Shown here: piece after piece, positions 42,770 to 50,312 of the stretch
Numbering within the stretch: the stretch's first letter is position 1
How the letters are laid out: every line of letters starts with the position of its first letter
Origin: Aquariibacter albus
Lineage (GTDB): Bacteria; Pseudomonadota; Gammaproteobacteria; Burkholderiales; Burkholderiaceae_C
Direction of reading: 5' to 3'
DNA: 64,000 nt
NCBI RefSeq assembly: GCF_014145335.1
Contig: NZ_JACIVI010000001.1
Span: forward strand, 186,001 to 250,000
Translations under genes and position numbers: made by a program
The notes under the pieces: model-generated
Seen by the model: only the letters and a program-made list of their open reading frames with translations
Told to the model about the DNA's origin: nothing
Database searches by the model: none

Positions 42770-42796
42770 GCGCCGACCGGCCGCAGGCCCGGGCGC

Positions 42797-43222
42797 TCAG
42801 CGGTGGCCGTGGCCGTGGCGGTGCTCGTCGTGCCGGTCCCAGCGGTCCCAGCGTTCGTGGCGCTCCTCGCGTCGTTCGTCGCGCCGCCCATCGCGGCGGC
42901 CGTCGCGGTAGCCCTCGCGCCAGCCGCGATCGTGGTCGCGGTGCCAGCCCGGTCCGCGCGGCGGGCCGCTCCAGTAGGCCGGCGGGCCGTACACCACGGC
43001 CGGGGCCGGGTAGACCACCACCGGCGCCGGCCCGTAGCCATAACCGCGCTGCGGGTGGTTCGAGATCACCGTGCCAATCGGCGGCAGCTGCACGCCGATC
43101 GACCAGTGGATGTCCGAACCGGCCTCGGCGGCCCCGGCCGCCAGCAGGCCACCGCCGGCCAGGGTGAGGGCCGCCGCGGCGCGGCGCAGACGGGCCCGCA
43201 GCGGCGGGCGAGAAAGGTTCAT
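42797..43222 (-). CDS. Small exported protein with charged, histidine-rich C-terminus
   Basis: I do not recognise a family. From ATG 43222 (141 residues; ATG 43231 is three codons upstream) there is a signal peptide (AAAALTLAGGGLLAAGAAEA), then a short domain with SIGVQLPPIGTVI and a tyrosine/proline/valine-rich stretch (about 55-95). The last 45 residues are almost only R, D, E, H, G and W (for example DGRRDERREERHERWDRWD). Such proteins occur singly in Burkholderiales genomes. The tail could bind metal ions or nucleic acids; this is inference. It is divergent from glnS and convergent with the HerA-like gene. Confidence 0.7.
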   Translation of the reverse strand: MNLSRPPLRARLRRAAAALTLAGGGLLAAGAAEAGSDIHWSIGVQLPPIGTVISNHPQRGYGYGPAPVVVYPAPAVVYGPPAYWSGPPRGPGWHRDHDRGWREGYRDGRRDGRRDERREERHERWDRWDRHDEHRHGHGHR

Positions 43223-43318
43223 GGCAAGCATCGCAGGTCTCCTGGGCGGGCTTTCCGGGCCCGTGCCGCCTCAACGCGGCCCGCGCGCGGGCCGATGACC
43301 GCGCGCAGGTAAAGCTGT

Positions 43319-43371
43319 GTGAAGCCGCTTCACCCGCCGCGGCCCGGGCCGCGGGGGCCGGTCGATAGAAT
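43319..43371. promoter_or_regulatory. Palindrome and candidate -10 in the glnS upstream region
   Basis: GTGAAG-CCG-CTTCAC (43319-43333) is a perfect palindrome in the 248-base gap between the exported-protein gene and glnS. TAGAAT (43366-43371) may be a -10 element for glnS, about 100 bases before its ATG, but no good -35 is seen. The palindrome might be an operator for either divergent gene. Confidence 0.35.
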
Positions 43372-43470
43372 CGCGGCCCAGTTCCCCGGGTGGCCCGGCC
43401 CCTGCGCCGGGTCTGCGGACCTCCCGTGCCGCGCCCGCCGGCGCCTTGCCCGACCGAATCCTGCCGCCCC

Positions 43471-45282
43471 ATGTCCGGACCGCCCGCCGACGCGCCCAAG
43501 CCCAGCCATTTCCTGCGCCAGATCATCGAGCGCGACCTCGCCAGCGGCCTTTACGCCGGCCGCCGCTTTGCCGGCCGGCCTGGCGATGCGGCCCTCCATG
43601 CTGCCGGCCCGCTGGACGCCGCAGCCATCCGCACCCGCTTTCCGCCCGAGCCCAACGGCTACCTGCACGTCGGCCACGCCAAGAGCATCTGCCTGAACTT
43701 CGGCCTGGCGCGCGACTACGGCGGCCTGTGCCACCTGCGCTTCGACGACACCAACCCCGAGAAGGAAGAGCAGGAGTACGTCGACGCCATCGACGAGGCC
43801 GTGCGTTGGCTGGGCTTCGGCTGGGAGGAAGCCGATCCGGCCGGCGGTCCGCCGCGCCAGCACCGCTACTTCGCCAGCGACTACTTCGACTTCATGGTCC
43901 GCGCCGCCGAGGCCCTGATCGATGCCGGTCTGGCCTATGTCGACGAGCAGAGCGCCGAGCAGATGCGCGCCCACCGCGGCGACTTCACCACGCCCGGCAC
44001 CGACAGCCCCTATCGCAGCCGCACGCCGGCCGAGAACCGCGCGCGCTTCGCCGAGATGCAGTCCGGCCGTCTGCCCGACGGCGCCGCCGTGCTGCGCGCG
44101 AAGATCGACATGGCCTCGCCCAACATCAATCTGCGCGATCCGGCCCTCTACCGCATCAAGCATGCGACGCACCACAACACCGGCGACCGCTGGTGCGTCT
44201 ACCCCATGTACACCTTCGCGCACCCCATCGAGGACGCGCTCGAAGGCATCACCCACAGCATCTGCACCCTGGAGTTCGAGGACCAGCGCCCCTTCTACGA
44301 CTGGCTGCTGGATCGGCTGGTCGAGCTGGGCCTGATCACCACCCCGCGCCCGCACCAGCACGAGTTCGCGCGCCTGAACCTCAGCTACGTCGTCACCAGC
44401 AAGCGCAAGCTCCGGCAGCTCGTCGACGAAGGCCATGTCGAGGGCTGGGACGACCCGCGCATGCCGACCCTGGTCGGCCTGCGCCGCCGCGGCGTCACGC
44501 CCGAAGCGCTGCGCCTGTTCTGCGAGCGCATCGGCGTCACCAAGGACCACGCCTGGATCGAGGATGTCGCGCTCGACGCCGCCCTGCGCGAGGACCTGGA
44601 AGGCCGGGCCCCGCGCGCCATGGCCGTGCTCGACCCGCTCAAGCTCAAGCTCAGCAACTGGGACGCCGTCTACGGCCCCGGCCACCTGGAGCCCTGCGAG
44701 GCCCCGGCCCATCCGCAGCGGCCCGAGCTGGCGCCGCGCCGCTTCAGCCTCGGCCCCGAGCTGTGGATCGAGCGCGAGGACTTCGCCGAAGTGCCGCCCA
44801 AGGGCTACTTCCGCCTCTTCCCCGGCAACAAGGTGCGGCTCAAGTACGGCCTGATCGTCGAATGCACCGGCTGCGAGAAGGATGCCGAGGGCCGCATCAC
44901 CGCCGTCACCGCCAACGTCGTGCCCGACACCCGCAGCGGCACGCCCGGCGCGGACGCCGTCAAGGTCAAGGGCACCATCACCTGGCTGGGCGCGCAGGCG
45001 CCCGAGGCGGGCGGCGGCCTGCCCGCCGAGCTGCGCCTGTTCGAGCGCCTGTTCACCGAGGCCCAGCCCGATGCCGGCGGCCGCGACTTCCTGACCGTGC
45101 TGAACCCGGCCAGCCGCCGCGTGCAGCAGGGCTATGTCGAGCCGGGCCTGGCGGCGCTCGCGCCCGAATCGCACCTGCAGTTCGAGCGCCACGGCTACTT
45201 CGTCAGCGACCGGCAGGACCATGCGCCCGGCCGGCCGGTGTTCAACCGCATCACCGGCCTGAAGGACAGCCGCGGCCGGTGA
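43471..45282 (+). CDS. glnS: Glutaminyl-tRNA synthetase
   Basis: Class I synthetase charging tRNA-Gln. The 603-residue protein has the HIGH motif as PPEPNGYLHVGHAKS (about 55-69). The tRNA-binding and specificity region includes LRFDDTNPEKEEQEYVDAI and YRIKHATHHNTGDRW. The KMSKS equivalent is VVTSKRKL (near 307). The C-terminal two-barrel anticodon-binding domain begins near NFKLSNWDAVYG-like KLKLSNWDAVYGPGHLEP. It is about 50 residues longer than the E. coli enzyme because of the start and small insertions. ATG 43471 is the chosen start. Confidence 0.96.
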   Translation: MSGPPADAPKPSHFLRQIIERDLASGLYAGRRFAGRPGDAALHAAGPLDAAAIRTRFPPEPNGYLHVGHAKSICLNFGLARDYGGLCHLRFDDTNPEKEEQEYVDAIDEAVRWLGFGWEEADPAGGPPRQHRYFASDYFDFMVRAAEALIDAGLAYVDEQSAEQMRAHRGDFTTPGTDSPYRSRTPAENRARFAEMQSGRLPDGAAVLRAKIDMASPNINLRDPALYRIKHATHHNTGDRWCVYPMYTFAHPIEDALEGITHSICTLEFEDQRPFYDWLLDRLVELGLITTPRPHQHEFARLNLSYVVTSKRKLRQLVDEGHVEGWDDPRMPTLVGLRRRGVTPEALRLFCERIGVTKDHAWIEDVALDAALREDLEGRAPRAMAVLDPLKLKLSNWDAVYGPGHLEPCEAPAHPQRPELAPRRFSLGPELWIEREDFAEVPPKGYFRLFPGNKVRLKYGLIVECTGCEKDAEGRITAVTANVVPDTRSGTPGADAVKVKGTITWLGAQAPEAGGGLPAELRLFERLFTEAQPDAGGRDFLTVLNPASRRVQQGYVEPGLAALAPESHLQFERHGYFVSDRQDHAPGRPVFNRITGLKDSRGR

Positions 45283-45373
45283 GGGAGCCGGCTCCCGGCG
45301 TTCCGGGGGATGGTCGGCGCAGGGGCCTGCCGGCACGATGCGGGTCTTCCCCGCCCGCTGCCCGGAGGCCCTC

Positions 45374-46285
45374 ATGTCCACCCTCGACACCCAGCTTGTC
45401 GCCGGCCTCGCGCCGGCCTTCAAGCGCCGCAACGCCGGGCTGGATGCCTGGTTCTACGACACCGGCGCGCTGACGCCCGACGAGCAGGCCGGCGTCGGCC
45501 CCGGGGCCGACGAGGAGGGTGCGTTGATCGTCGTGCCGCCTGGCGGCAGCGGCCGGCGCATCCGCCACCATCCCGACATCGCGCACTTCCTGGCCGCCGA
45601 GGGCGAGACCGTTCAGGCGCTCGTCGTGGCCGGCGTCGGCAGCTCGGCCCTGGGCACCGCCGCGCTCGCGCGCAATGTGGCCGACGCCTACGGCATCGAG
45701 GTGGCGGGCCTGGTCAGCGGCTACGGCGCGTCCGATCTGCTCAGCGAGGCCCTGGGGGGCTGGTTCTTCTACGGCGCCACCGACCGCTTCCGCCACGGCC
45801 TGCGCGAGCTGGGTCGCCGCCTGCAGGCGCCCACCCCGCCGGCCCCGGCCCCGTCGGGCGGCCGGGTCGGCGCAAGGGCGAAGCCGGTCTCGCCGCTGGC
45901 CGATCTGGACGCCCTGGCCGCCCTGCTCGTGGCCGCGCCGCCGCGGCTGCGCCTGCTGGTCGGCCACAGCAAGGGCTGCCTGATGATCGACCATGCCCTC
46001 GAACGGCATGCCGACGCGCTGCGCCGCCAGGGCCGTGACTCGCCCCTGTTCGAGCGCTTGCGGATCGTCACCTTCGGCGCCGTCTGCGATCTGCCGCCGG
46101 TCTACCGCCACCGCCACCAGTTCCTCGGCGCGCTCGACGGTTTCGGCGGCCTGAACTCGCGGCTCGACCTGCCCTTCACTCGCGTGTCGGGCGCCTGGCA
46201 TCACCTGAACCGCCATTTGCCGGCGCATCTCGATGCCGTGGCCTGTCTGCGCGAGCAGGTGCCGCTGGACGGCCTGGCGGCTTGA
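45374..46285 (+). CDS. Putative lipase-like alpha/beta hydrolase
   Basis: 303 residues from ATG 45374 (an ATG 36 bases upstream would add 12). A G-x-S-x-G nucleophile elbow is present as VGHSKG, preceded by RLRLLVGHSKGCLMIDHAL, and LVVAGVGSSALGTAALARNV could form the other core strand. A likely catalytic histidine cannot be fixed. No signal peptide is seen, so it is probably cytoplasmic. I cannot assign a substrate. Its 3' end overlaps the 3' end of the convergent HELVH gene by about 110 bases, an unusually long convergent overlap. Confidence 0.6.
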   Translation: MSTLDTQLVAGLAPAFKRRNAGLDAWFYDTGALTPDEQAGVGPGADEEGALIVVPPGGSGRRIRHHPDIAHFLAAEGETVQALVVAGVGSSALGTAALARNVADAYGIEVAGLVSGYGASDLLSEALGGWFFYGATDRFRHGLRELGRRLQAPTPPAPAPSGGRVGARAKPVSPLADLDALAALLVAAPPRLRLLVGHSKGCLMIDHALERHADALRRQGRDSPLFERLRIVTFGAVCDLPPVYRHRHQFLGALDGFGGLNSRLDLPFTRVSGAWHHLNRHLPAHLDAVACLREQVPLDGLAA

Positions 46286-46862
46286 TCGCCGCGGCGGGCA
46301 CCCGCCGGCCCGCGGGCGGGGCGGTGGCGGGCTTGCGGGCTTCCTCGGCGGCGAGATCCTCCATGAAGCGCTGCAGCATCCGCCATTCGCCTCCCGGGCT
46401 GTGCAGCGCCGGTTCCAGCAGGGCCACGCCCGGCCCCTGGCGGCTCTGGCAGGCCAGCATCTCGATCCGGTCACCGAAGCGCTCGCGCTGCCCCTGATCG
46501 CGCAGGAAGGCGTCCTGCGCGCGGTAGGCGCGGCGTTCCGAGCGCAGCACGGCCTCGCAGTCCTCGGCGGCCGGGGTCTGGCCGGCCTCGGCCTCCAGCG
46601 CGTGGACCAGCTCGTGCAGCAGGAAGGAGCGGCCCACCGGATGGGCCAGGTCCAGGGTGTCGGCCAGCAGGATGCGCCGCTCGGCCGGGTCGTGGTGGGC
46701 CTGCATGCCGCGGCAGTCCGCCGGCCGGTCGGGGCAGACCCGGGCGTGCAGCTGCGCCAGCGGCAGCTGCTCGACGTGCGGCGCGACGCCGACGTCCCCC
46801 GCGGGCAGGTCGCTGAGCTGGGCGGCCAGCAGCAGCAGCTGGCTGAGGATCGCGGCATCCAT
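46176..46862 (-). CDS. Putative zinc metallopeptidase-like protein (HELVH motif)
   Basis: 228 residues from ATG 46862. Residues 80-90 read FLLHELVHALE, a textbook H-E-x-x-H zinc motif (H83, E84, H87) inside a hydrophobic helix. A candidate third ligand is E109 in RSERRAYRAQ, 22 residues later, consistent with a gluzincin-like site. The N-terminus is leucine-rich but not a clear signal peptide. The last 55 residues are proline/arginine-rich and overlap the convergent lipase-like gene, so the true end of the conserved domain is earlier. I do not recognise a named family. Codon positions follow the coding bias across the HELVH part. Confidence 0.55.
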   Translation of the reverse strand: MDAAILSQLLLLAAQLSDLPAGDVGVAPHVEQLPLAQLHARVCPDRPADCRGMQAHHDPAERRILLADTLDLAHPVGRSFLLHELVHALEAEAGQTPAAEDCEAVLRSERRAYRAQDAFLRDQGQRERFGDRIEMLACQSRQGPGVALLEPALHSPGGEWRMLQRFMEDLAAEEARKPATAPPAGRRVPAAAIKPPGRPAAPARADRPRHRDAPANGGSGDARRPTRE

Positions 46863-46993
46863 GACGGGCCCTCCAGACGCGGTCGGCACGGTCGGCCGCA
46901 GCCCCGCACCGCTCGACTTTAGGCGCCGCGCCGCGCCGCGGCGCAGAGCCCCCGTGCCGCGCTCGGCTGTCCGGGGGGGGCGGGGCGCTGTGC

Positions 46994-47617
46994 TCAGGCC
47001 TCCAGCCAGCCGCGTCGCCAGGCCAGGCGGGCCAGGTCGAAATCGCTGGTCGTCTGCAGCTTGGCCTTGATCTGGTAGTGGATGTTGTGCACGGTCTTCA
47101 CGCTCAGGCAGAGCTGATCGGCGATCTCGCGCACGCTGCGGCCCCCGACCAGCGCGCGCAGCACCTCGAATTCGCGCGGGCTCAGGCCGTGCGGGCCGGT
47201 CTCGCCGGTGTCGGCCTCGCTCACTGCCTCGAGATCGGCGCTCAGCACGCGGCGTCCGGCATGCACCTCGCGCACGGCCCGCACCAGCTCGCCGGGCGGG
47301 CTGCTCTTGGTCACGTAGCCCAGTGCGCCGGCACGCAGGGCCTGCAGCACCCAGACCTCGTCGCGGTACATGCTGAAGGCCAGGCAGCGGCTGGCGGGGT
47401 CGCGCTGGCGCAGGCGGGTGATCAGCTCGATGCCGCCCAGGCCCGGCAGCGCCAGGTCCACCACCAGCACGGCCGGCCGCAGCGCCCGCCACAGGCGCAG
47501 GGCGTCCTCGCCGTCGCCTGCCTCGCCGACCACCCGCATGTCGAGCTGCAGCTCCAGCAGGCGCCGGTAGCCCTCGCGGACGACGGCATGGTCGTCGACC
47601 AGCAGCACATCGATCAT
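46994..47617 (-). CDS. NarL/FixJ-family response regulator
   Basis: DNA-binding output of a two-component system. The 207-residue protein has a receiver domain with the acidic pair (VDDH, 7-10), phosphorylated D54 (LVVDLALPGLG) and K104-type lysine (GYVTKSSPPGE). A LuxR-type helix-turn-helix (about 143-200) follows: LSPREFEVLRALVGGRSVREIADQL then SVKTVHNIHYQIKAKL. Its ATG overlaps the stop of the upstream kinase gene (ATGA), so the two are co-expressed. Target genes are not known; the adjacent HELVH gene is one candidate. Confidence 0.94.
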   Translation of the reverse strand: MIDVLLVDDHAVVREGYRRLLELQLDMRVVGEAGDGEDALRLWRALRPAVLVVDLALPGLGGIELITRLRQRDPASRCLAFSMYRDEVWVLQALRAGALGYVTKSSPPGELVRAVREVHAGRRVLSADLEAVSEADTGETGPHGLSPREFEVLRALVGGRSVREIADQLCLSVKTVHNIHYQIKAKLQTTSDFDLARLAWRRGWLEA

Positions 47618-49029
47618 CGCGCCCCCTCCCCAGCGGCCGGCAGCGGGGGCAGGTCCACCGCCAGCTGCATGCCGCCGCCGGGCGGCAGGCTGAGCTGCAG
47701 GCGGCCATCCAGGGCCTGCACGCGTTCACCCAGGCCGAGCAGGCCGTGGCCGGGCGCCAGGCCCTGCGGGCCGGGGCCACGGCCGTCGTCCTGCACGACG
47801 ACGCGCAGGCCGCCGTCCTCGCGCAGCCCCAGGCTGACCTGGACCTGGGTCGCCTGGCCGTGGCGGCAGGCATTGCTCAGGCCTTCCTGCACGATGCGGT
47901 AGACATGCACGGCATGGCCGGCCGGCAAGCGGCCCAGGTCGAGTCCGCTGTCGGGCAGGACGAGCCGGCAGGCGATCGGCTCCCCATCGGGCCGCCGCCG
48001 CGGGCTGTCGACCAGGGCCTGCAGCGCCGGGCCCAGGCCGAAGCGGTCGAGGGCGGCCGGCCGCAGCTCGTGCAGCACCTGCTGCAGACCGTCCAGGGCC
48101 TGGGCGGTCAGGCTGGCGATGCGCTGCGCCCCGCCGAGCAGGGCCGGGTCGGCATGGCGTTCGGCCAGCGCGGCGCTGACCGCCGCCTCGGCCTGCAGCG
48201 CGCTCAGGCGCTGCGCCATCTCGTCGTGCAGCTCGCGGGCCAGGCGGCGGCGTTCCTCCTCGCGCACGTCCAGCAGGCGCAGGGCCAGGCGGCGCTGTTC
48301 CTCGATCAGGGCGACCCAGGCCTCGGCCAGGCGGTTGAAGCTCTGCGCGACATGGCGCAGCTCGCGCAGGGCTGGCAGCGGCAAGCGCACGCGGCGGTCG
48401 CCGCCTTCGAGCCGGGCCAGCGCGGCCAGGATCTGCTGTGTCGGCTCCAGCGCGCGGCGCACCGGCCGCGTCACGGCCAGCAGCATCAGGCCGAGGCCGG
48501 CGGCCACCGCCAGCAGCAGCCGCAGGCGCTCGGCCCAGGCGTGGCCGACCTGCTCCCAGGGCACCTGGCTTTCGACCCGCGCGACCACGATGCCGGCCGG
48601 CATCAGCAGCGTGCGTTCGTCGCGCAGGTCCTCGGCCGGACGCAGGCGTTCGCCGAGCCAGCGGTCCAGCGCGGACTCGGGCCGCACCGGTTCGCAATGA
48701 ACGGCCATCAGCGGGCCTCGCAGGTTGTAGGCCGCCAGGCACAGGGGGATGCGGCGCGCCAGCGGGTCCAGCACCTCGGGCCGCAGCACCAGGTTCTCGC
48801 GGTCGAAGGAGCCGGCGCGGCGGGCGATGTCCTCCTGCAGCAGGGTGACCGCCAGCTGGGCGCTGGCCGGCAGCTCGGCCAGCGCATTGCGCCGCAGCTG
48901 CCAGCCCTCCCACAGGCCCAGGCCCAGCAGCAGGGCCAGGGCCAGGGCGGTCCAGCGCAGGATCAGGCTGCGCTGCAGGTCCAGCGCGGGTTGCAGGGGC
49001 AGCGGGGTGGGGGCGGGCAGATCGGACAT
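47614..49029 (-). CDS. NarX/UhpB-type sensor histidine kinase
   Basis: 471 residues. The N-terminal transmembrane helix (about 24-40) is followed by a periplasmic domain (about 45-165) and a second helix (about 168-188). Then come a HAMP linker, a HisKA_3 dimerisation domain with phospho-acceptor H268 (ARELHDEMAQRLSAL) and an HATPase domain. The latter has the N-box VQEGLSNACRHGQA and the G-box DDGRGPG and GHGLLGLGERV. The periplasmic part holds two cysteines (ARRIPLCLAAYN and MAVHCEPV) that might form a disulfide. The stop overlaps the response-regulator start. The signal sensed is unknown. Confidence 0.93.
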   Translation of the reverse strand: MSDLPAPTPLPLQPALDLQRSLILRWTALALALLLGLGLWEGWQLRRNALAELPASAQLAVTLLQEDIARRAGSFDRENLVLRPEVLDPLARRIPLCLAAYNLRGPLMAVHCEPVRPESALDRWLGERLRPAEDLRDERTLLMPAGIVVARVESQVPWEQVGHAWAERLRLLLAVAAGLGLMLLAVTRPVRRALEPTQQILAALARLEGGDRRVRLPLPALRELRHVAQSFNRLAEAWVALIEEQRRLALRLLDVREEERRRLARELHDEMAQRLSALQAEAAVSAALAERHADPALLGGAQRIASLTAQALDGLQQVLHELRPAALDRFGLGPALQALVDSPRRRPDGEPIACRLVLPDSGLDLGRLPAGHAVHVYRIVQEGLSNACRHGQATQVQVSLGLREDGGLRVVVQDDGRGPGPQGLAPGHGLLGLGERVQALDGRLQLSLPPGGGMQLAVDLPPLPAAGEGAR

Positions 49030-49126
49030 GCAGGGGCGCGGCGCGGCGGCGCCTCATCTTGCCGCAGCCCGGCCGCGGCCCCGCGCGGCGCCGTCGGTCG
49101 CAGGCAAGTTGCCTGCGGTGCCGGGC

Positions 49127-49729
49127 TCAGTCCGGCAGGGCCGCGGCCGTGTCGGCGATGGCGGCGTAGAGGTCGCGCGTGGCGGCCAGGGCCGCATCGT
49201 GCACCTGCGCGGCCGCCACCACCTTGCCCTGGGCGCCGGTCAGCGCCCGGGTGGCGGTGGCACTCGCGACGAGGGTCGGCGCATAGCCGAGGTTGAAGGC
49301 GCCGTGCGCGGTCGAGTTCACGCACATGTGGGTCATGAAGCCGGCCAGCACCAGCTGCTTCACGCCCAGGGCCTTCAGGCGCTCGTCGAGGTCGGTACCG
49401 ACGAAGCTGTTCGGGTAGTGCTTGACGATCACCGGCTCGCCCTCGATCGGCGCGACCGGCTCGGCGATGGCGCCGATCTCGGCCCGGATGTCGTAAGGCG
49501 TGCCGGGGCCGGCGTCGTGCTGGATGTGGATGACCGGCACGCCGGCGGCCCGGGCGCGCAGCAGCAGCCGCTGGGCCTCCTGCAGCGCCGGCTCGACGCC
49601 TTCGAGCTGCATCAGGCCCTCGCGGTAGGTGTTCTGGCAGTCGATCAGGATCAGGGCCGCTTCCGACAGGCGGCAGGGGCTCTGGCCGAGGCCGACCAGG
49701 TCGCGCAGGGCAGGGGAGGGTGTGCTCAT
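49127..49729 (-). CDS. Cysteine hydrolase of the isochorismatase-like family
   Basis: 200 residues. The catalytic triad of the family is visible: D30 (LILIDCQN), K103 (VIVKHYPNSFVGTDLDE) and C136 (GFMTHMCVNSTAH). The pattern TDLDERLKALGVKQLVLAG is typical of nicotinamidase/isochorismatase-like amidohydrolases that act on small amides; a specific substrate cannot be assigned. ATG 49729 is followed by a normal N-terminus. It is single, with the kinase gene downstream and the riboswitch region divergent. Confidence 0.88.
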   Translation of the reverse strand: MSTPSPALRDLVGLGQSPCRLSEAALILIDCQNTYREGLMQLEGVEPALQEAQRLLLRARAAGVPVIHIQHDAGPGTPYDIRAEIGAIAEPVAPIEGEPVIVKHYPNSFVGTDLDERLKALGVKQLVLAGFMTHMCVNSTAHGAFNLGYAPTLVASATATRALTGAQGKVVAAAQVHDAALAATRDLYAAIADTAAALPD

Positions 49730-50012
49730 GGGGGGGCTTCCAGCAAAGGGGGAGAGGCCGGGCCGGCAGGACCGGGCGCGGCCGAAGTGTGCGCCGCGAT
49801 TCAAGGGCAGCCGCAGCCCGGCCACCAGCCCGCGCCATCCCCTATGAAACGGCGTGCCTGGGTGGCCTGTCGTGCGGCGGCCACGCGGGGCCGAGGATCC
49901 GACTGGCATGATCGGGTTTCTTCCCGGCGGGGCGCCCTGCGCCCCGCCGGGCCGTTTGGGTTTCATGCAGGAGTCCTCGTCCGGCGCACGGCGCACGGCA
50001 AACCCCCTCCCC
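49730..50012. other. Intergenic region between the cysteine hydrolase and the cobalamin riboswitch
   Basis: 283 bases without a convincing gene. A perfect 13-bp hairpin is listed separately (49923-49951), flanked by 7-base direct repeats GGGTTTC at 49914-49920 and 49958-49964. I saw no strong promoter pair and no RNA family match. The rest is ordinary GC-rich sequence. Confidence 0.5.
49923..49951. terminator. Strong GC-rich hairpin, possible terminator or small-RNA end
   Basis: CCCGGCGGGGCGC / GCGCCCCGCCGGG is a perfect 13-bp stem with a 3-base loop (CCT). On the plus strand it is followed by CCGTTTGGGTTTC, a weak T-rich tail. No plus-strand gene ends upstream, so it would have to end an unrecognised transcript, or serve as a transcriptional barrier before the riboswitch. 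Confidence 0.5.
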
Positions 50013-50204
50013 AGGTGTCCGCGGCGCGCAGCGCGCGCGGGTGAAACGGGAAACAGGGCGCGGCCATGCCGCCAACCTGTGCTGCCCCCGCAACGGTAAG
50101 CAAGTGCGGGTGGGCCCCGATCGGCCGTGAGGCCGGTCTGTCACTGCGGTGCCTGCACCGTGGGAAGACGGCCCATCAAGACTTGTCAGCCCGGAGACCG
50201 GCCT
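50013..50204 (+). ncRNA. Cobalamin (adenosylcobalamin) riboswitch
   Basis: The sequence shows the successive landmarks of the family: GCGGGTGAAACGGGAAACAG, then CCAACCTGTGCTGCCCCCGCAACGGTAA split across bases about 50070-50100, CACTG (50142-50146), GGGAAG (50162-50167), and the B12 box AGCCCGGAGACCGGCCT at 50188-50204. It precedes btuB, a classical target. The strong Shine-Dalgarno TGAGGAA at 50204-50210 immediately follows the B12 box, so ligand binding could hide it. Boundaries are approximate at the 5' end. Confidence 0.95.
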
Positions 50205-50312
50205 GAGGAATCGACGATGCGGCCTGCCCCGCCCACCCGGGTGCGCGGCGGCTGCATCCAAGGCCCATCGACCTGCGGGGATCCAGGTCCGAACCTCTGT
50301 TTCCGTCCCACC

